DNA of 42,428 nucleotides from CAZCDS01 sp964497585 (GTDB taxonomy: Bacteria > Desulfobacterota > Desulfomonilia > Desulfomonilales > Desulfomonilaceae), in contig CAZCDS010000058.1 of assembly GCA_964497585.1 (NCBI GenBank), positions 1 to 42,428 on the forward strand. Reading direction: 5' to 3'. The notes beneath the pieces are model-generated. The model worked only from the letters and a program-made list of their open reading frames with translations, searched no databases and was not told the origin of the DNA. The position numbers and the translations under genes are program-made. Positions 1-6,686 of this stretch are shown here, in pieces (within the stretch, counting starts at the first letter, position 1; every line of letters starts with the position of its first letter).

Positions 1-2
1 AA

Positions 3-590
3 CCCAAGCAAAAGCGCGCGGATGAGAAGAAAGGCCGCATTCTTGATGCAGCCCTCGAGCTCTTCGGGTCCATGGGTTTTCACGGTACCACAGCCAAGGA
101 GATCGCAGCCAAGGCCGGCGTGGCAACCGGGTCGTTTTACCGTTACTTCCGGGACAAGAAGGCCGTGTTCATGGCGGTGTGCATGCGCATGGAGGCTGAT
201 CTTGGCGGCGGGGTCTTCGATTTCGGCCAACGAATGAGGGACGAAGGCCGTTCAGAGCAAGAGGTCCTCGCCTCGCTGATCAGCTTCTCGATCATGGCCC
301 ACCAACGGCACAAGGGCTTCCACCGAGAAGCGCTCGCCATGCAGATCTTGGATCCCGACGTGGCAGCTTGGGCCTGGGAGCGAGAAGATCGCTTGATTGC
401 TGCGCTCACGGGATTTCTCCGTCCCATGGGCTCCAAGTACCGCGTCGACGACCTGGAGGCTGCTGCAGCACTCATCTACTACGCCATCGAGGAGGTCGCA
501 CACCGGGCTGTGCTTTTCGACTGCCCAGTGGGCGCCGAGCGGCTCGTCCGAGCCCTCCATAATTCCGGGTACACCATACGTAATTCTTGA
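3..590 (+). CDS. TetR/AcrR family transcriptional regulator (5' partial, 3' end altered by mobile element)
   Basis: This is a DNA-binding repressor of the TetR family whose start lies outside the window; the frame is open from position 3. The N-terminal helix-turn-helix is visible: ILDAALELF, then TTAKEIAAKAGVATGSFYRYFRDK. The remaining ~140 residues would be the ligand-binding and dimerisation domain, which carries no recognisable ligand signature. The last ten or so residues (NSGYTIRNS) and the TGA stop lie in or beside the left terminal inverted repeat of the RAYT element that follows. The native C-terminus has therefore probably been replaced, though only past the last helix, so the protein may still work. 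An internal ATG at 72 would delete part of the HTH and is not the true start. Family assignment is firm; the target is unknown. Confidence 0.85.
   Translation, partial: PKQKRADEKKGRILDAALELFGSMGFHGTTAKEIAAKAGVATGSFYRYFRDKKAVFMAVCMRMEADLGGGVFDFGQRMRDEGRSEQEVLASLISFSIMAHQRHKGFHREALAMQILDPDVAAWAWEREDRLIAALTGFLRPMGSKYRVDDLEAAAALIYYAIEEVAHRAVLFDCPVGAERLVRALHNSGYTIRNS
561..586 (+). repeat. Left terminal inverted repeat of the RAYT unit
   Basis: 26 bp starting AATTCCGGGTAC and ending TAATTC. It is the reverse complement of 1283-1308 with one mismatch. It encodes the final residues of the upstream TetR reading frame. Confidence 0.75.
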
Positions 591-620
591 CGGATGCGGA
601 TGGTTTGCTATGATGTAGCT

Positions 621-1289
621 ATGGGTCAAATGGCACGAGTGGTGGCTCCGGGGCATCCCCATCACGTGATCCAGCGAGGGAATCGCAGGCAGCCGACCTT
701 TTTCTGTCAGGAGGATTACAGGGTCTATAGTGAGCTCATGGATCAGTGGTGCAGGGAGCTTCATGTGGAGGTGTGGGCGTACTGTCTGATGACGAACCAT
801 GTGCATCTGGTAGCGGTACCCGATTCGCGGGAAGGTTTGGCAAAGGCGGTGGGGGAAGCTCATCGCCGGTACACGAGACACGTGAATTTTCGGGAAGGTT
901 GGAGAGGCCATCTCTGGCAGGGCCGATTCAAGTCCTATCCCTTGGACGAGTCGTATCTTCTTGCAGCAGTCCGGTATATCGAACTCAATCCTGTGCGAGC
1001 ACGCTTGGTTGAAGATCCGGCCGCGTATCCATGGAGCAGCGCATCGGCCCATCTGGGCTGCCGGGATGACCTGCTGGTTGGGGCGTCGCCGCTGTCGGAG
1101 ATGGTGACCGATTGGCGGGAATTCCTGGGCAGCGGGATCGGCGAGGATGATGTTGAACTCCTGCGACTGCACGAACGGACGGGCCGACCGCTCGGGAGCG
1201 ATGATTTCCTGGCTCGGCTGGAAGGCGAGCTTGGCAGAGTCTTGCGGAGGCAGAAGCCCGGCCGGAAAAGGAGCACTGTGGGGAATTAA
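621..1289 (+). CDS. REP-associated tyrosine transposase (Y1_Tnp / IS200-like HUH family)
   Basis: This single-strand DNA endonuclease of the RAYT branch nicks and joins DNA through a catalytic tyrosine. The N-terminus has the family hallmark GHPHHVIQRGNRRQ. The HUH metal site is in LMTNHVHLV (His-Val-His) and the catalytic Tyr is in VRYIELNPVRA; HLWQGRFKSY is also conserved. From ATG 621 it is 222 residues, normal for intact RAYTs. ATG 594 would add nine residues that are not family-like, whereas MARVVAPGHPHHV is the usual N-terminus. The gene is intact and likely active, with its stop inside the right inverted repeat. Such genes are thought to mobilise REP palindromes in genomes. Confidence 0.9.
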   Translation: MGQMARVVAPGHPHHVIQRGNRRQPTFFCQEDYRVYSELMDQWCRELHVEVWAYCLMTNHVHLVAVPDSREGLAKAVGEAHRRYTRHVNFREGWRGHLWQGRFKSYPLDESYLLAAVRYIELNPVRARLVEDPAAYPWSSASAHLGCRDDLLVGASPLSEMVTDWREFLGSGIGEDDVELLRLHERTGRPLGSDDFLARLEGELGRVLRRQKPGRKRSTVGN

Positions 1290-1308
1290 GTATGGTGTAC
1301 CCGGAATT
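1283..1308 (+). repeat. Right terminal inverted repeat of the RAYT unit
   Basis: 26 bp, GAATTAAGTATGG through CCCGGAATT, the reverse complement of the left repeat at 561-586 with one mismatch. It supplies the TAA stop of the transposase. Confidence 0.75.
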
Positions 1309-1623
1309 CACGAATTCTCGCGGAATTCTCGAAATTCTACGGAATTCGCGGAATTCGCGGAATTCGGAATGACTACCTGGACGGCGGGGTGGGCAATGAC
1401 GAGTACCTCATTTCCTTTGACCGGCTTCAAGCGGTGATTGAGCCTGCGCTCGTCCCGGCTGTGAATTTCCGACTGACTTCCGTTGCGCTTTCGGGGCAAG
1501 GAAGCGACCTCTCGCGCTAAGCTTGCGACTATGTGGGTCAGGGGGCATTTCATTTCGCCGGTGTGAGACCGAGACGACTGAATCTCGATGGTTCGAGAGC
1601 GCATAGGCACGAAAGGGACTGGC
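1290..1623. other. Gene-free stretch between the RAYT unit and the ion channel gene
   Basis: It holds the right inverted repeat and the GGAATTC repeat. Between 1371 and 1520 is a short open frame starting DYLDGGVGNDEYL that faintly recalls an RTX calcium-binding nonapeptide. It has no start codon and no continuation, so at best it is a gene remnant. No convincing promoter was recognised for the downstream gene. Confidence 0.5.
1302..1370. repeat. Imperfect ~9-bp tandem repeat built on GGAATTC
   Basis: Seven closely spaced AATTC cores occur in about 69 bp. The last three units are exact GGAATTCGC-type repeats with a 9-bp period, and the first overlaps the right inverted repeat of the RAYT unit. 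Six of the cores are EcoRI sites (GAATTC). The stretch is partly self-complementary and could fold. It may be a degenerated array of the element's end or a slipped-strand expansion; no coding role is supported. Confidence 0.65.
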
Positions 1624-2325
1624 ATGATCAGCAGTGACCACCGGAAGAAGGGCTTCTGGAGCCTGAACGTCAGGCACCTGACGGTGATGGGGTTGCTTTT
1701 CGGGTTGTTGCTCTTTATCCCGCTCGTGTCCCAGACAACGGCAAATACCGTCCTCCTCGCAGCGCTTACGTTATCGGCCTGGTTGGTAGGCGAATGGAAC
1801 CGCAGGCTTTTCCTGGCCATAGCATTGTTCGGAATTCTGGGAATATGCCTCTCCGTTGCGGACCGCCTGTTTCCCGAGTTTTTGGGCACATTCGTCAGAC
1901 GGCCGCTGGGTTATCTGTTTGTGATTATACTCCTAGCCCTTCTCGTATTCTGCGCGGGAAACATTCTTGCTGCGCTCTTACGAGCGACACGGGTCACGGC
2001 TGACGAAGTCGTGGGGGGGCTGAATTTCTATCTGATCATCGGCTTCATTTGGGCAAACATTTACGAGCTGCTCGTTTTGGTCAACCCGAATTCGTTCAAC
2101 ATAAATCTTACAGGGGACGAGCTTTTTGACAAACTGGTTTATTTCAGTTTCGTCACGTTGACCACTCTGGGGTACGGGGATGTGACGCCACAGACCGCCA
2201 TGGCGGAAGTATTTGTATCAGTGCAGGCCATTATCGGCCACATATACGTCCCGGTGGTTGTATCATACCTTTTGAGCCTGTTCGTGAGTCAACGGCTCAG
2301 CGCGAAAAGGCAAGAGAGCGAATAG
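1624..2325 (+). CDS. Potassium-channel family membrane protein (ion_trans_2 pore)
   Basis: This inner-membrane cation channel is probably K+ selective. The C-terminal half has a typical pore: an outer helix (FYLIIGFIWANIYELLVLV), a pore loop with the filter TLTTLGYGDVTP and an inner helix (IIGHIYVPVVVSYLLSLFV). Four further hydrophobic segments precede it, so the protein has about six membrane spans. No RCK/TrkA-N regulatory domain and no voltage-sensor arginine ladder are seen. The start at 1624 is preferred (233 residues) because AGGGA lies 6-10 bases upstream; ATG 1588 has no ribosome-binding site. The gene stands alone. Whether it tetramerises into a K+ channel or acts as a mechanosensitive or other cation pore cannot be told. 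Confidence 0.88.
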   Translation: MISSDHRKKGFWSLNVRHLTVMGLLFGLLLFIPLVSQTTANTVLLAALTLSAWLVGEWNRRLFLAIALFGILGICLSVADRLFPEFLGTFVRRPLGYLFVIILLALLVFCAGNILAALLRATRVTADEVVGGLNFYLIIGFIWANIYELLVLVNPNSFNINLTGDELFDKLVYFSFVTLTTLGYGDVTPQTAMAEVFVSVQAIIGHIYVPVVVSYLLSLFVSQRLSAKRQESE

Positions 2326-2660
2326 ACCAAAGCGGTTCATGGGGAGCAAATTGACTCTCAAGAAAAGTGAACAAACGCTATAAAGACCCTTCTTGGAAGG
2401 GCGCCAGCTTGTCCCGTAGAACCGTCACCCTTTTCGTGATTTGTACTCCTCACGCTCGTTATCATGTTTCTCCGTCAACATTTCCGCCGCGGTCGGCTCC
2501 GATGCTGTGCTTATTTTGTCAACCTCCTTCGGATTTTTCAGCCCTGTGGTAGTCAGTCGGAGTAGCCGACTCTGTTGAGCGCCATTCCCTGAGGCGAAGG
2601 CTTGCTCAGCCTCGGCCGAAGCAACAGCATTAGGCTTCTCCTCCCGGTCCCAGGCGTAGG
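2326..2660. other. Gene-free intergenic region between convergent genes
   Basis: The channel gene (+) and the flavoprotein gene (-) converge here. A 6-bp hairpin CCCTTC-TTG-GAAGGG (2387-2401) and another, AGTCGG-AGTAG-CCGACT (2555-2571), are present, but neither is followed by a T-run. They could be weak bidirectional stop signals. A short minus-strand frame near 2430-2530 reads as polar residues but lacks an ATG with a ribosome-binding site. Confidence 0.4.
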
Positions 2661-3083
2661 CTAGATCGATTTCTCCCAGCTCTGTCCCATGTCCACCAGC
2701 GGTCTGACCTCGTCGATCTTGAAGGTGACTGCCGCGTGGATCATCTTTCTCGCTGTCTTCTCACCGACTCTCGGAGTCAGCTCCGTTATGATTTTCTCGT
2801 AATTCTCTCCCGACGTCTCATGGTCGGTCATTTTCACGTAGATCCTCACTCCTTTCCAATCGGGTAAGGCTTCTGCCGGTTCCATGACGAGGAACACGGC
2901 GTAGGGATTCTCAAGAAGGTTGGCAAAGGTTCGGTTCTTTCCGATCCCCATGAATATGACATTTTCGGCGATCATGCGGGGGGACGCGAAGTACGCGGAA
3001 TTGACCTTGCCGTTCTTGTCGGCAGTGCTGAGAGTGCCCAGTCGCGGTTGTCTGTTGAAGTACTCCATCAGCTTCTTAGTCAT
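2661..3083 (-). CDS. Pyridoxamine 5'-phosphate oxidase-like, FMN-binding split-barrel protein
   Basis: This small (140 aa) protein has the split beta-barrel fold that binds FMN or F420. Such proteins act as flavin reductases, general-stress proteins or heme/pyridoxal-handling oxidoreductases. Visible features are the opening strand LGTLSTADKNGKVNSAYF, the family-typical FMGIGKNRTFANLLENPYAVFLV and a C-terminal VTFKIDEVRPL strand. The ATG at 3083 is chosen because GGGAGG lies six bases upstream; a start at 3119 would add twelve residues with no ribosome-binding site. It is monocistronic and converges with the channel gene. The substrate is unknown, and a true PdxH role is unlikely because the C-terminal PLP-oxidase dimerisation segment is absent. 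Confidence 0.82.
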   Translation of the reverse strand: MTKKLMEYFNRQPRLGTLSTADKNGKVNSAYFASPRMIAENVIFMGIGKNRTFANLLENPYAVFLVMEPAEALPDWKGVRIYVKMTDHETSGENYEKIITELTPRVGEKTARKMIHAAVTFKIDEVRPLVDMGQSWEKSI

Positions 3084-3584
3084 GTGAACCTCCCGTAATA
3101 TTGAGCGCAAACGTACCATTCGCTATGATATTCCAGTCGACATCCGGCCTAAAGTCAAGTAGAATCGATTATAATAACTTGGGTCACCGAAAACGGCCGG
3201 GGACGGTGTCCGGGAGAATTGCCGGAAATACTCGTTACATAAGGACGGATCGGCAGTCCCCTCTATTGGGCTCAGGCCCGGAGGTGCGATCCGCGGGCCG
3301 ATGCGATTGCTGCGGCTCTTCAGGAGTAGGACGCTCCTGGTGCTCCGTGCTCGGAAGCCGCTTTCCCACGGGTCTGGATTGGGTGCTAGGCGATCTCACT
3401 GACAGGAGTGGCCCGCACGGTGAGAGATATCCATGGCAACGAGCGTGCTTTTTGCGCAGATGACTACGGGTCGAGTGGTTTTCACGCATGCTCAACGAAT
3501 TGATATGTTAAGTTTTTTCTTCCTGCTCCAGGGAAAGTGCGCTCTCATGACGCAGGTTCGTGCTACATCACGCGCTGCTCAAGC

Positions 3585-3602
3585 TACCAACGATCCTTGG
3601 TA
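3585..3602. promoter_or_regulatory. Palindrome upstream of the sigma-54 promoter, possible enhancer-binding site
   Basis: TACCAA-CGATCC-TTGGTA is a perfect inverted repeat with 6-bp arms and a 6-bp spacer, centred about 70 bp upstream of the -24 element. Its position fits an activator site, but there is no second copy in front of the other sigma-54 promoter candidates, so the assignment is weak. Confidence 0.25.
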
Positions 3603-3661
3603 TTTGATCGAACATCCCGTTTTCCTTAGCTTTCCTAATGTCCCCGAATTGAGAGGGAATT

Positions 3662-3677
3662 TGGCACGGCCCTTGCC
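3662..3677 (+). promoter_or_regulatory. Sigma-54 (RpoN) -24/-12 promoter of the che operon
   Basis: TGGCACG-GCCC-TTGCC matches the RpoN consensus TGGCACG-N4-TTGC at all fixed positions. The -24 GG (3663-3664) and -12 GC (3675-3676) are correctly spaced. Transcription would start near 3688, leaving a ~125-base leader before cheW. RpoN promoters need an AAA+ activator; one is encoded at 36637-39357. Confidence 0.75.
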
Positions 3678-3812
3678 AGAAACCCCAACGGGCGGTCAGG
3701 CAGAAGAATGTTCGAGAGGAGGCACACCGGCCCGTTTCCGCCGATCTTTTCATCATGCCACAACCGGGGAGCCGGCTGCAGGGAACCGGGACCCGGAAGC
3801 AGAGGGAGCGAA

Positions 3813-4280
3813 ATGGAGGGAATGAATCAACTTGTGGTGTTCACCTTGGACGACCAGCAGTACGGCCTCGGTCTCTCATGCGTAGAGCGGATTGTTCGCG
3901 CGGTGGAGGTTACCCATCTTCCGGAAGCTCCTGACGTCGTGTACGGGGTGATCAATGTAGAAGGGCGGGTCATACCGGTGATCAACAGTCGCAAGCGATT
4001 GGGTTTGCCCGAGCGGGAGATCGAACTGGATGACCACTTCATAATCATCACACAGGACGGGCGTACAATGGCACTGGTGGGAGACGAAGTGAGGCCCGTG
4101 ATGGAAGTGCCCGATGAGCAACTGGTGGGATCCGACAGGATCGTGCCGGGGAAGGGATATGTCCGGGGAGTGGCAAAGCTCGAACAGGGGATGGTGATGA
4201 TCCTCTCACCGGAGAGAACGCTCTCGTTCGAGGAGCACGACAAGCTTTCTTCCGCGATCGAGGGAATGCTCGAGGAGTAA
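3813..4280 (+). CDS. cheW: CheW-type chemosensory adaptor (WspB position)
   Basis: This 155-residue scaffold protein couples receptor signalling tips to the CheA kinase in the cytoplasmic array. The whole protein is one CheW (SH3-like double barrel) domain: LVVFTLDDQQYGLGLSCVERIV, then the family-typical VYGVINVEGRVIPVINSRKRLGL. ATG 3813 has GAGGGAG five bases upstream; ATG 3822 would leave almost no spacing. It is the first gene of a tightly packed operon, ending one base before cheR. The order CheW-CheR(TPR)-CheW-CheA:REC-CheB matches wspB-wspC-wspD-wspE-wspF, so this gene occupies the wspB position. No MCP gene is found beside it. Confidence 0.9.
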   Translation: MEGMNQLVVFTLDDQQYGLGLSCVERIVRAVEVTHLPEAPDVVYGVINVEGRVIPVINSRKRLGLPEREIELDDHFIIITQDGRTMALVGDEVRPVMEVPDEQLVGSDRIVPGKGYVRGVAKLEQGMVMILSPERTLSFEEHDKLSSAIEGMLEE

Positions 4281-4281
4281 C

Positions 4282-5853
4282 ATGCCGGCACGCATACCCG
4301 AGCACCTGCTTTCCGCATTGAGCACGACGGTTGAATCGATCCTCGGGCTGAATTTCCCCCGTGACCGTTGGCATGATCTCAGCCGAGCCGTTACCAAGTG
4401 TGCTCCTACGCTCGGTTTTGATGATCCGCACACCTGTGTGCGCTGGCTGTTGGACGTTCCGGTAAACGAAGATCGAATAGAGGCTCTCGCCGAATACCTT
4501 ACGATCGGCGAGACCCATTTCTTCAGGGACCACAAGCTTTTTCGGGCACTCGAGGACCACATTTTCCCGGAGCTGATCGCAGCCCACCGGCTCGACGGAA
4601 TGAAGCTGAAGATCTGGAGTGCGGGCTGCGCAACCGGGGAGGAGCCCTACTCGATTGCCATACTGCTGCTCAGGATGATTCCCGATCTGAATCGATGGAA
4701 GGTGACGATTCTCGGGACGGATGTGAATCGGAGCTTTCTGCGGAAGGCGGAGGAGGGACTGTACACGCAATGGTCATTTCGAGAGGTCCCGCCTGATATT
4801 GAGCGGACCTGCTTCAGGAAAAGCGGTAATTTCTCCGCGATCGCCCAGAACATTAAGGAGATGGTCGAATTCTCTCATCTCAATTTGGCCAAAGGCGTCT
4901 TTCCTAATTTCTCAAACGGGACCGATACGGTCGACATTGTCTTCTGCCGAAATGTGTTGATGTATTTCACACCTGAGCGGCAACAGCAGGTCATTGAGCG
5001 CTTCTTCCAATGCCTTCCGGAGGGAGGCTGGCTCATTGTCAGTCCTACGGAAGCCCCCTGCGTGGAGCATCCGAAATTCGAGAGCGTCAGCTTTGACGGT
5101 GTCGTGCTTTTCCGGAAGAACAGTGGCAAGCCTGCCGAACCGCTTCCTTTTCAGTTTCCCTTCGACATCCCTTCCATGCAGGACGCGCCCGCACCGGTAC
5201 CCGAATTCGGTCCCCTGCCTTGGTCTGTTCCGGATTTGAGCGTTCAGGAGCAGCCCCCGACATCGCTGCTCGACAGCCCGCCCGAACCGCCCGCATCGGA
5301 TTTGTCACAGGACAGGTCCGCGCCTGAGGAGGGAAGCCGTTATGTGGACGGGTTGGTGCTCTATGAGGAGGGTCGCTATCCTGATGCGGTCGAGACCCTC
5401 CTGGATGCTCTCAGGCTCAACCACTTGAAGCCTGGAGAATCTGTTGCAGCGATGTCCGTGTTGGCTCGGGCGTACGCAAACCAAGGCCAGCTCAGTGACG
5501 CCCTCGAGTGGTCGGAGAAAGCGGTCGAAGCGGACCGGGTGAATCCCATCTATCATTATGTGCACGCGTCGATTCTCCAGGAGTCGGAAAGAATCGAGGA
5601 GGCCATCGCCTCTCTCAACCGGGCGGTATTCCTCGACCCGAAGCTTGTCGTCGCCCATTTCGCGCTTGGCAACCTTGCCCGTGGGCAGGGACGGTTCCAG
5701 GTATCGGAACGCCATTACAGGTCCGCATTGTCTGCCCTCGGCAGGTACACTGACGATGCACCGGTGCCTGCTTCCGAGGGAATGACCGCGGCCAAATTCG
5801 CAGACCTTATTGTTGCTATGACGAGCAAGGAGACCTGCCATGACAACCCGTGA
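4282..5853 (+). CDS. cheR: CheR-type MCP methyltransferase with C-terminal TPR repeats (WspC-like)
   Basis: This enzyme transfers a methyl group from S-adenosylmethionine to receptor glutamates for adaptation. The 523-residue protein has an N-terminal CheR alpha domain with ETHFFRD (77-83), then a SAM-binding Rossmann domain with WSAGCATGEEPYS (~112-124), an NVNRSFLRKA-like stretch after LGTD, and DIVFCRNVLMYF. A Pro-rich linker (~280-350) leads to three or four TPR units (~352-495; e.g. HASILQESERIEEAIASLNRAV). TPR-tailed CheR is typical of WspC and of other non-motility arrays, where the TPR binds proteins rather than the receptor pentapeptide. Its ATG follows the cheW stop by one base and its 3' end overlaps the next cheW by 14 bases, implying translational coupling. 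Confidence 0.93.
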   Translation: MPARIPEHLLSALSTTVESILGLNFPRDRWHDLSRAVTKCAPTLGFDDPHTCVRWLLDVPVNEDRIEALAEYLTIGETHFFRDHKLFRALEDHIFPELIAAHRLDGMKLKIWSAGCATGEEPYSIAILLLRMIPDLNRWKVTILGTDVNRSFLRKAEEGLYTQWSFREVPPDIERTCFRKSGNFSAIAQNIKEMVEFSHLNLAKGVFPNFSNGTDTVDIVFCRNVLMYFTPERQQQVIERFFQCLPEGGWLIVSPTEAPCVEHPKFESVSFDGVVLFRKNSGKPAEPLPFQFPFDIPSMQDAPAPVPEFGPLPWSVPDLSVQEQPPTSLLDSPPEPPASDLSQDRSAPEEGSRYVDGLVLYEEGRYPDAVETLLDALRLNHLKPGESVAAMSVLARAYANQGQLSDALEWSEKAVEADRVNPIYHYVHASILQESERIEEAIASLNRAVFLDPKLVVAHFALGNLARGQGRFQVSERHYRSALSALGRYTDDAPVPASEGMTAAKFADLIVAMTSKETCHDNP

Positions 5854-6502
5854 GCCTTCAGATCTCAACGCTTCAGTTGGCGATGAGGACCGCCGTGAAA
5901 CCGCTCCCGATCTCGTGGAATCAGGTTCGCCCCGAGGAGATGTGCCCTCGCACGCGCGGGCGTCGAGACGCATGAATCGGGAAGAGAAAAACAAAATCCT
6001 CAGGGAGCGTGCGTTGAGATTGGCCAAGGCTCCCGATACCGATGTGGAACTTAAGGAGGAGTCTGTCGAAGTCATCGAATTCCTGCTGGCTGATGAGAGA
6101 TACGCCATCGACGTCAGGCATGTCCGCGAGGTCTATCCCCTCAAAGATCTCATACCGGTTCCCTGCACACCGAGTTTCATCATGGGCATTATCAACGTCC
6201 GGGGTCAGGTCGTATCGGTTACGGACATGAGGCAGATCTTTGAACTGCCCAGGAAGGAATTGACGGCTGAATCGAAGGTGTTGATTCTCACCAACGACAA
6301 CATGGAATTCGGCATTCTTGCGGACGTGGTGCTGGCGGAGCGCAAAGTCCCTGTCGCGGATATCCAGACGGGTCTTGCTACCCTCAGCGGACCACGGGAG
6401 AAATATATCAAGGCAGTTACGTCGGAGCGATTGGTGCTCCTGGACGGTGAGCGACTCCTTTCCGATGAGAGCATTGTCGTCCACGAGGAAGTGGGCGAAT
6501 GA
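5840..6502 (+). CDS. cheW: CheW-type adaptor with charged N-terminal extension (WspD position)
   Basis: This is the second adaptor of the operon, 220 residues. Residues 1-75 are a charged extension containing MNREEKNKILRERALRLAK, a helix seen in CheW proteins of Wsp/ACF-type systems. Residues ~75-215 are the CheW domain, including YAIDVRHVREVYPLKDLIPVP and FIMGIINVRGQVVSVTDMR. It differs strongly from the first CheW (only core residues shared), so the array probably uses the two in distinct positions, as with WspB and WspD. It starts inside the end of cheR (ATG 5840). A 184-base space with no recognisable gene follows before cheA. Confidence 0.9.
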   Translation: MTTREPSDLNASVGDEDRRETAPDLVESGSPRGDVPSHARASRRMNREEKNKILRERALRLAKAPDTDVELKEESVEVIEFLLADERYAIDVRHVREVYPLKDLIPVPCTPSFIMGIINVRGQVVSVTDMRQIFELPRKELTAESKVLILTNDNMEFGILADVVLAERKVPVADIQTGLATLSGPREKYIKAVTSERLVLLDGERLLSDESIVVHEEVGE

Positions 6503-6686
6503 TGCGGAGTCACGCGGGACATGTTGAACGGGCAGCCCAGGGGCATGACACATCCCGTCGTCGCACGGCTTACCGGAAGGGAGTCGGCGCTTCGTCGCTT
6601 CTCCCTTCAGGCTATCCGCTGAGGGCGCCCGCTGGACACTTCCGCGGGAGAGTTGGCTGACACCGATTTCGATAGGAGATCTCTCC

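Larger units (their letters stand above)
561..1308 (+). mobile_element. RAYT (REP-associated tyrosine transposase) unit bounded by 26-bp inverted repeats
   Basis: A single Y1-transposase gene (621-1289) sits between two 26-bp inverted copies, 561-586 and 1283-1308, which match at 25 of 26 positions (core GGGTACACCATAC on the left). The left copy overlaps the end of tetR and the right copy overlaps the stop codon of the transposase. No target-site duplication is visible, as expected for HUH single-strand transposases. The unit resembles a RAYT/REP domestication unit more than a classical IS with long ends. Boundaries are inferred from the repeats only. Confidence 0.7.
3084..3812. other. 729-bp upstream region of the chemosensory operon
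   Basis: No gene is supported here: the open frames have no ribosome-binding site, no family features and unusual composition. The stretch contains the sigma-54 promoter at 3662-3677 and a perfect 6-bp-arm palindrome at 3585-3602. The several hundred bases upstream of the promoter are of the size expected for enhancer-binding sites of a sigma-54 activator. The minus-strand flavoprotein gene must also have its promoter in the first part (a TTGACT hexamer is at 3150-3155 on the minus strand, without a clear -10). Confidence 0.55.

Noticed and set aside
252..1172. 306-residue minus-strand frame opposite tetR and the transposase
   Set aside because: It is antisense to two well-supported genes and shows no family features.
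1371..1520. Open frame beginning DYLDGGVGNDEYL, reminiscent of an RTX calcium-binding repeat
   Set aside because: Only one imperfect nonapeptide, no start codon, no neighbouring repeats or secretion genes; too short to call a pseudogene.
2387..2401. CCCTTC-TTG-GAAGGG as a rho-independent terminator for the channel gene
   Set aside because: The stem is short and no T-run follows.
3433..3825. 130-residue plus-strand frame before cheW
   Set aside because: No ribosome-binding site, low-complexity composition, and it overlaps the sigma-54 promoter and the cheW start.
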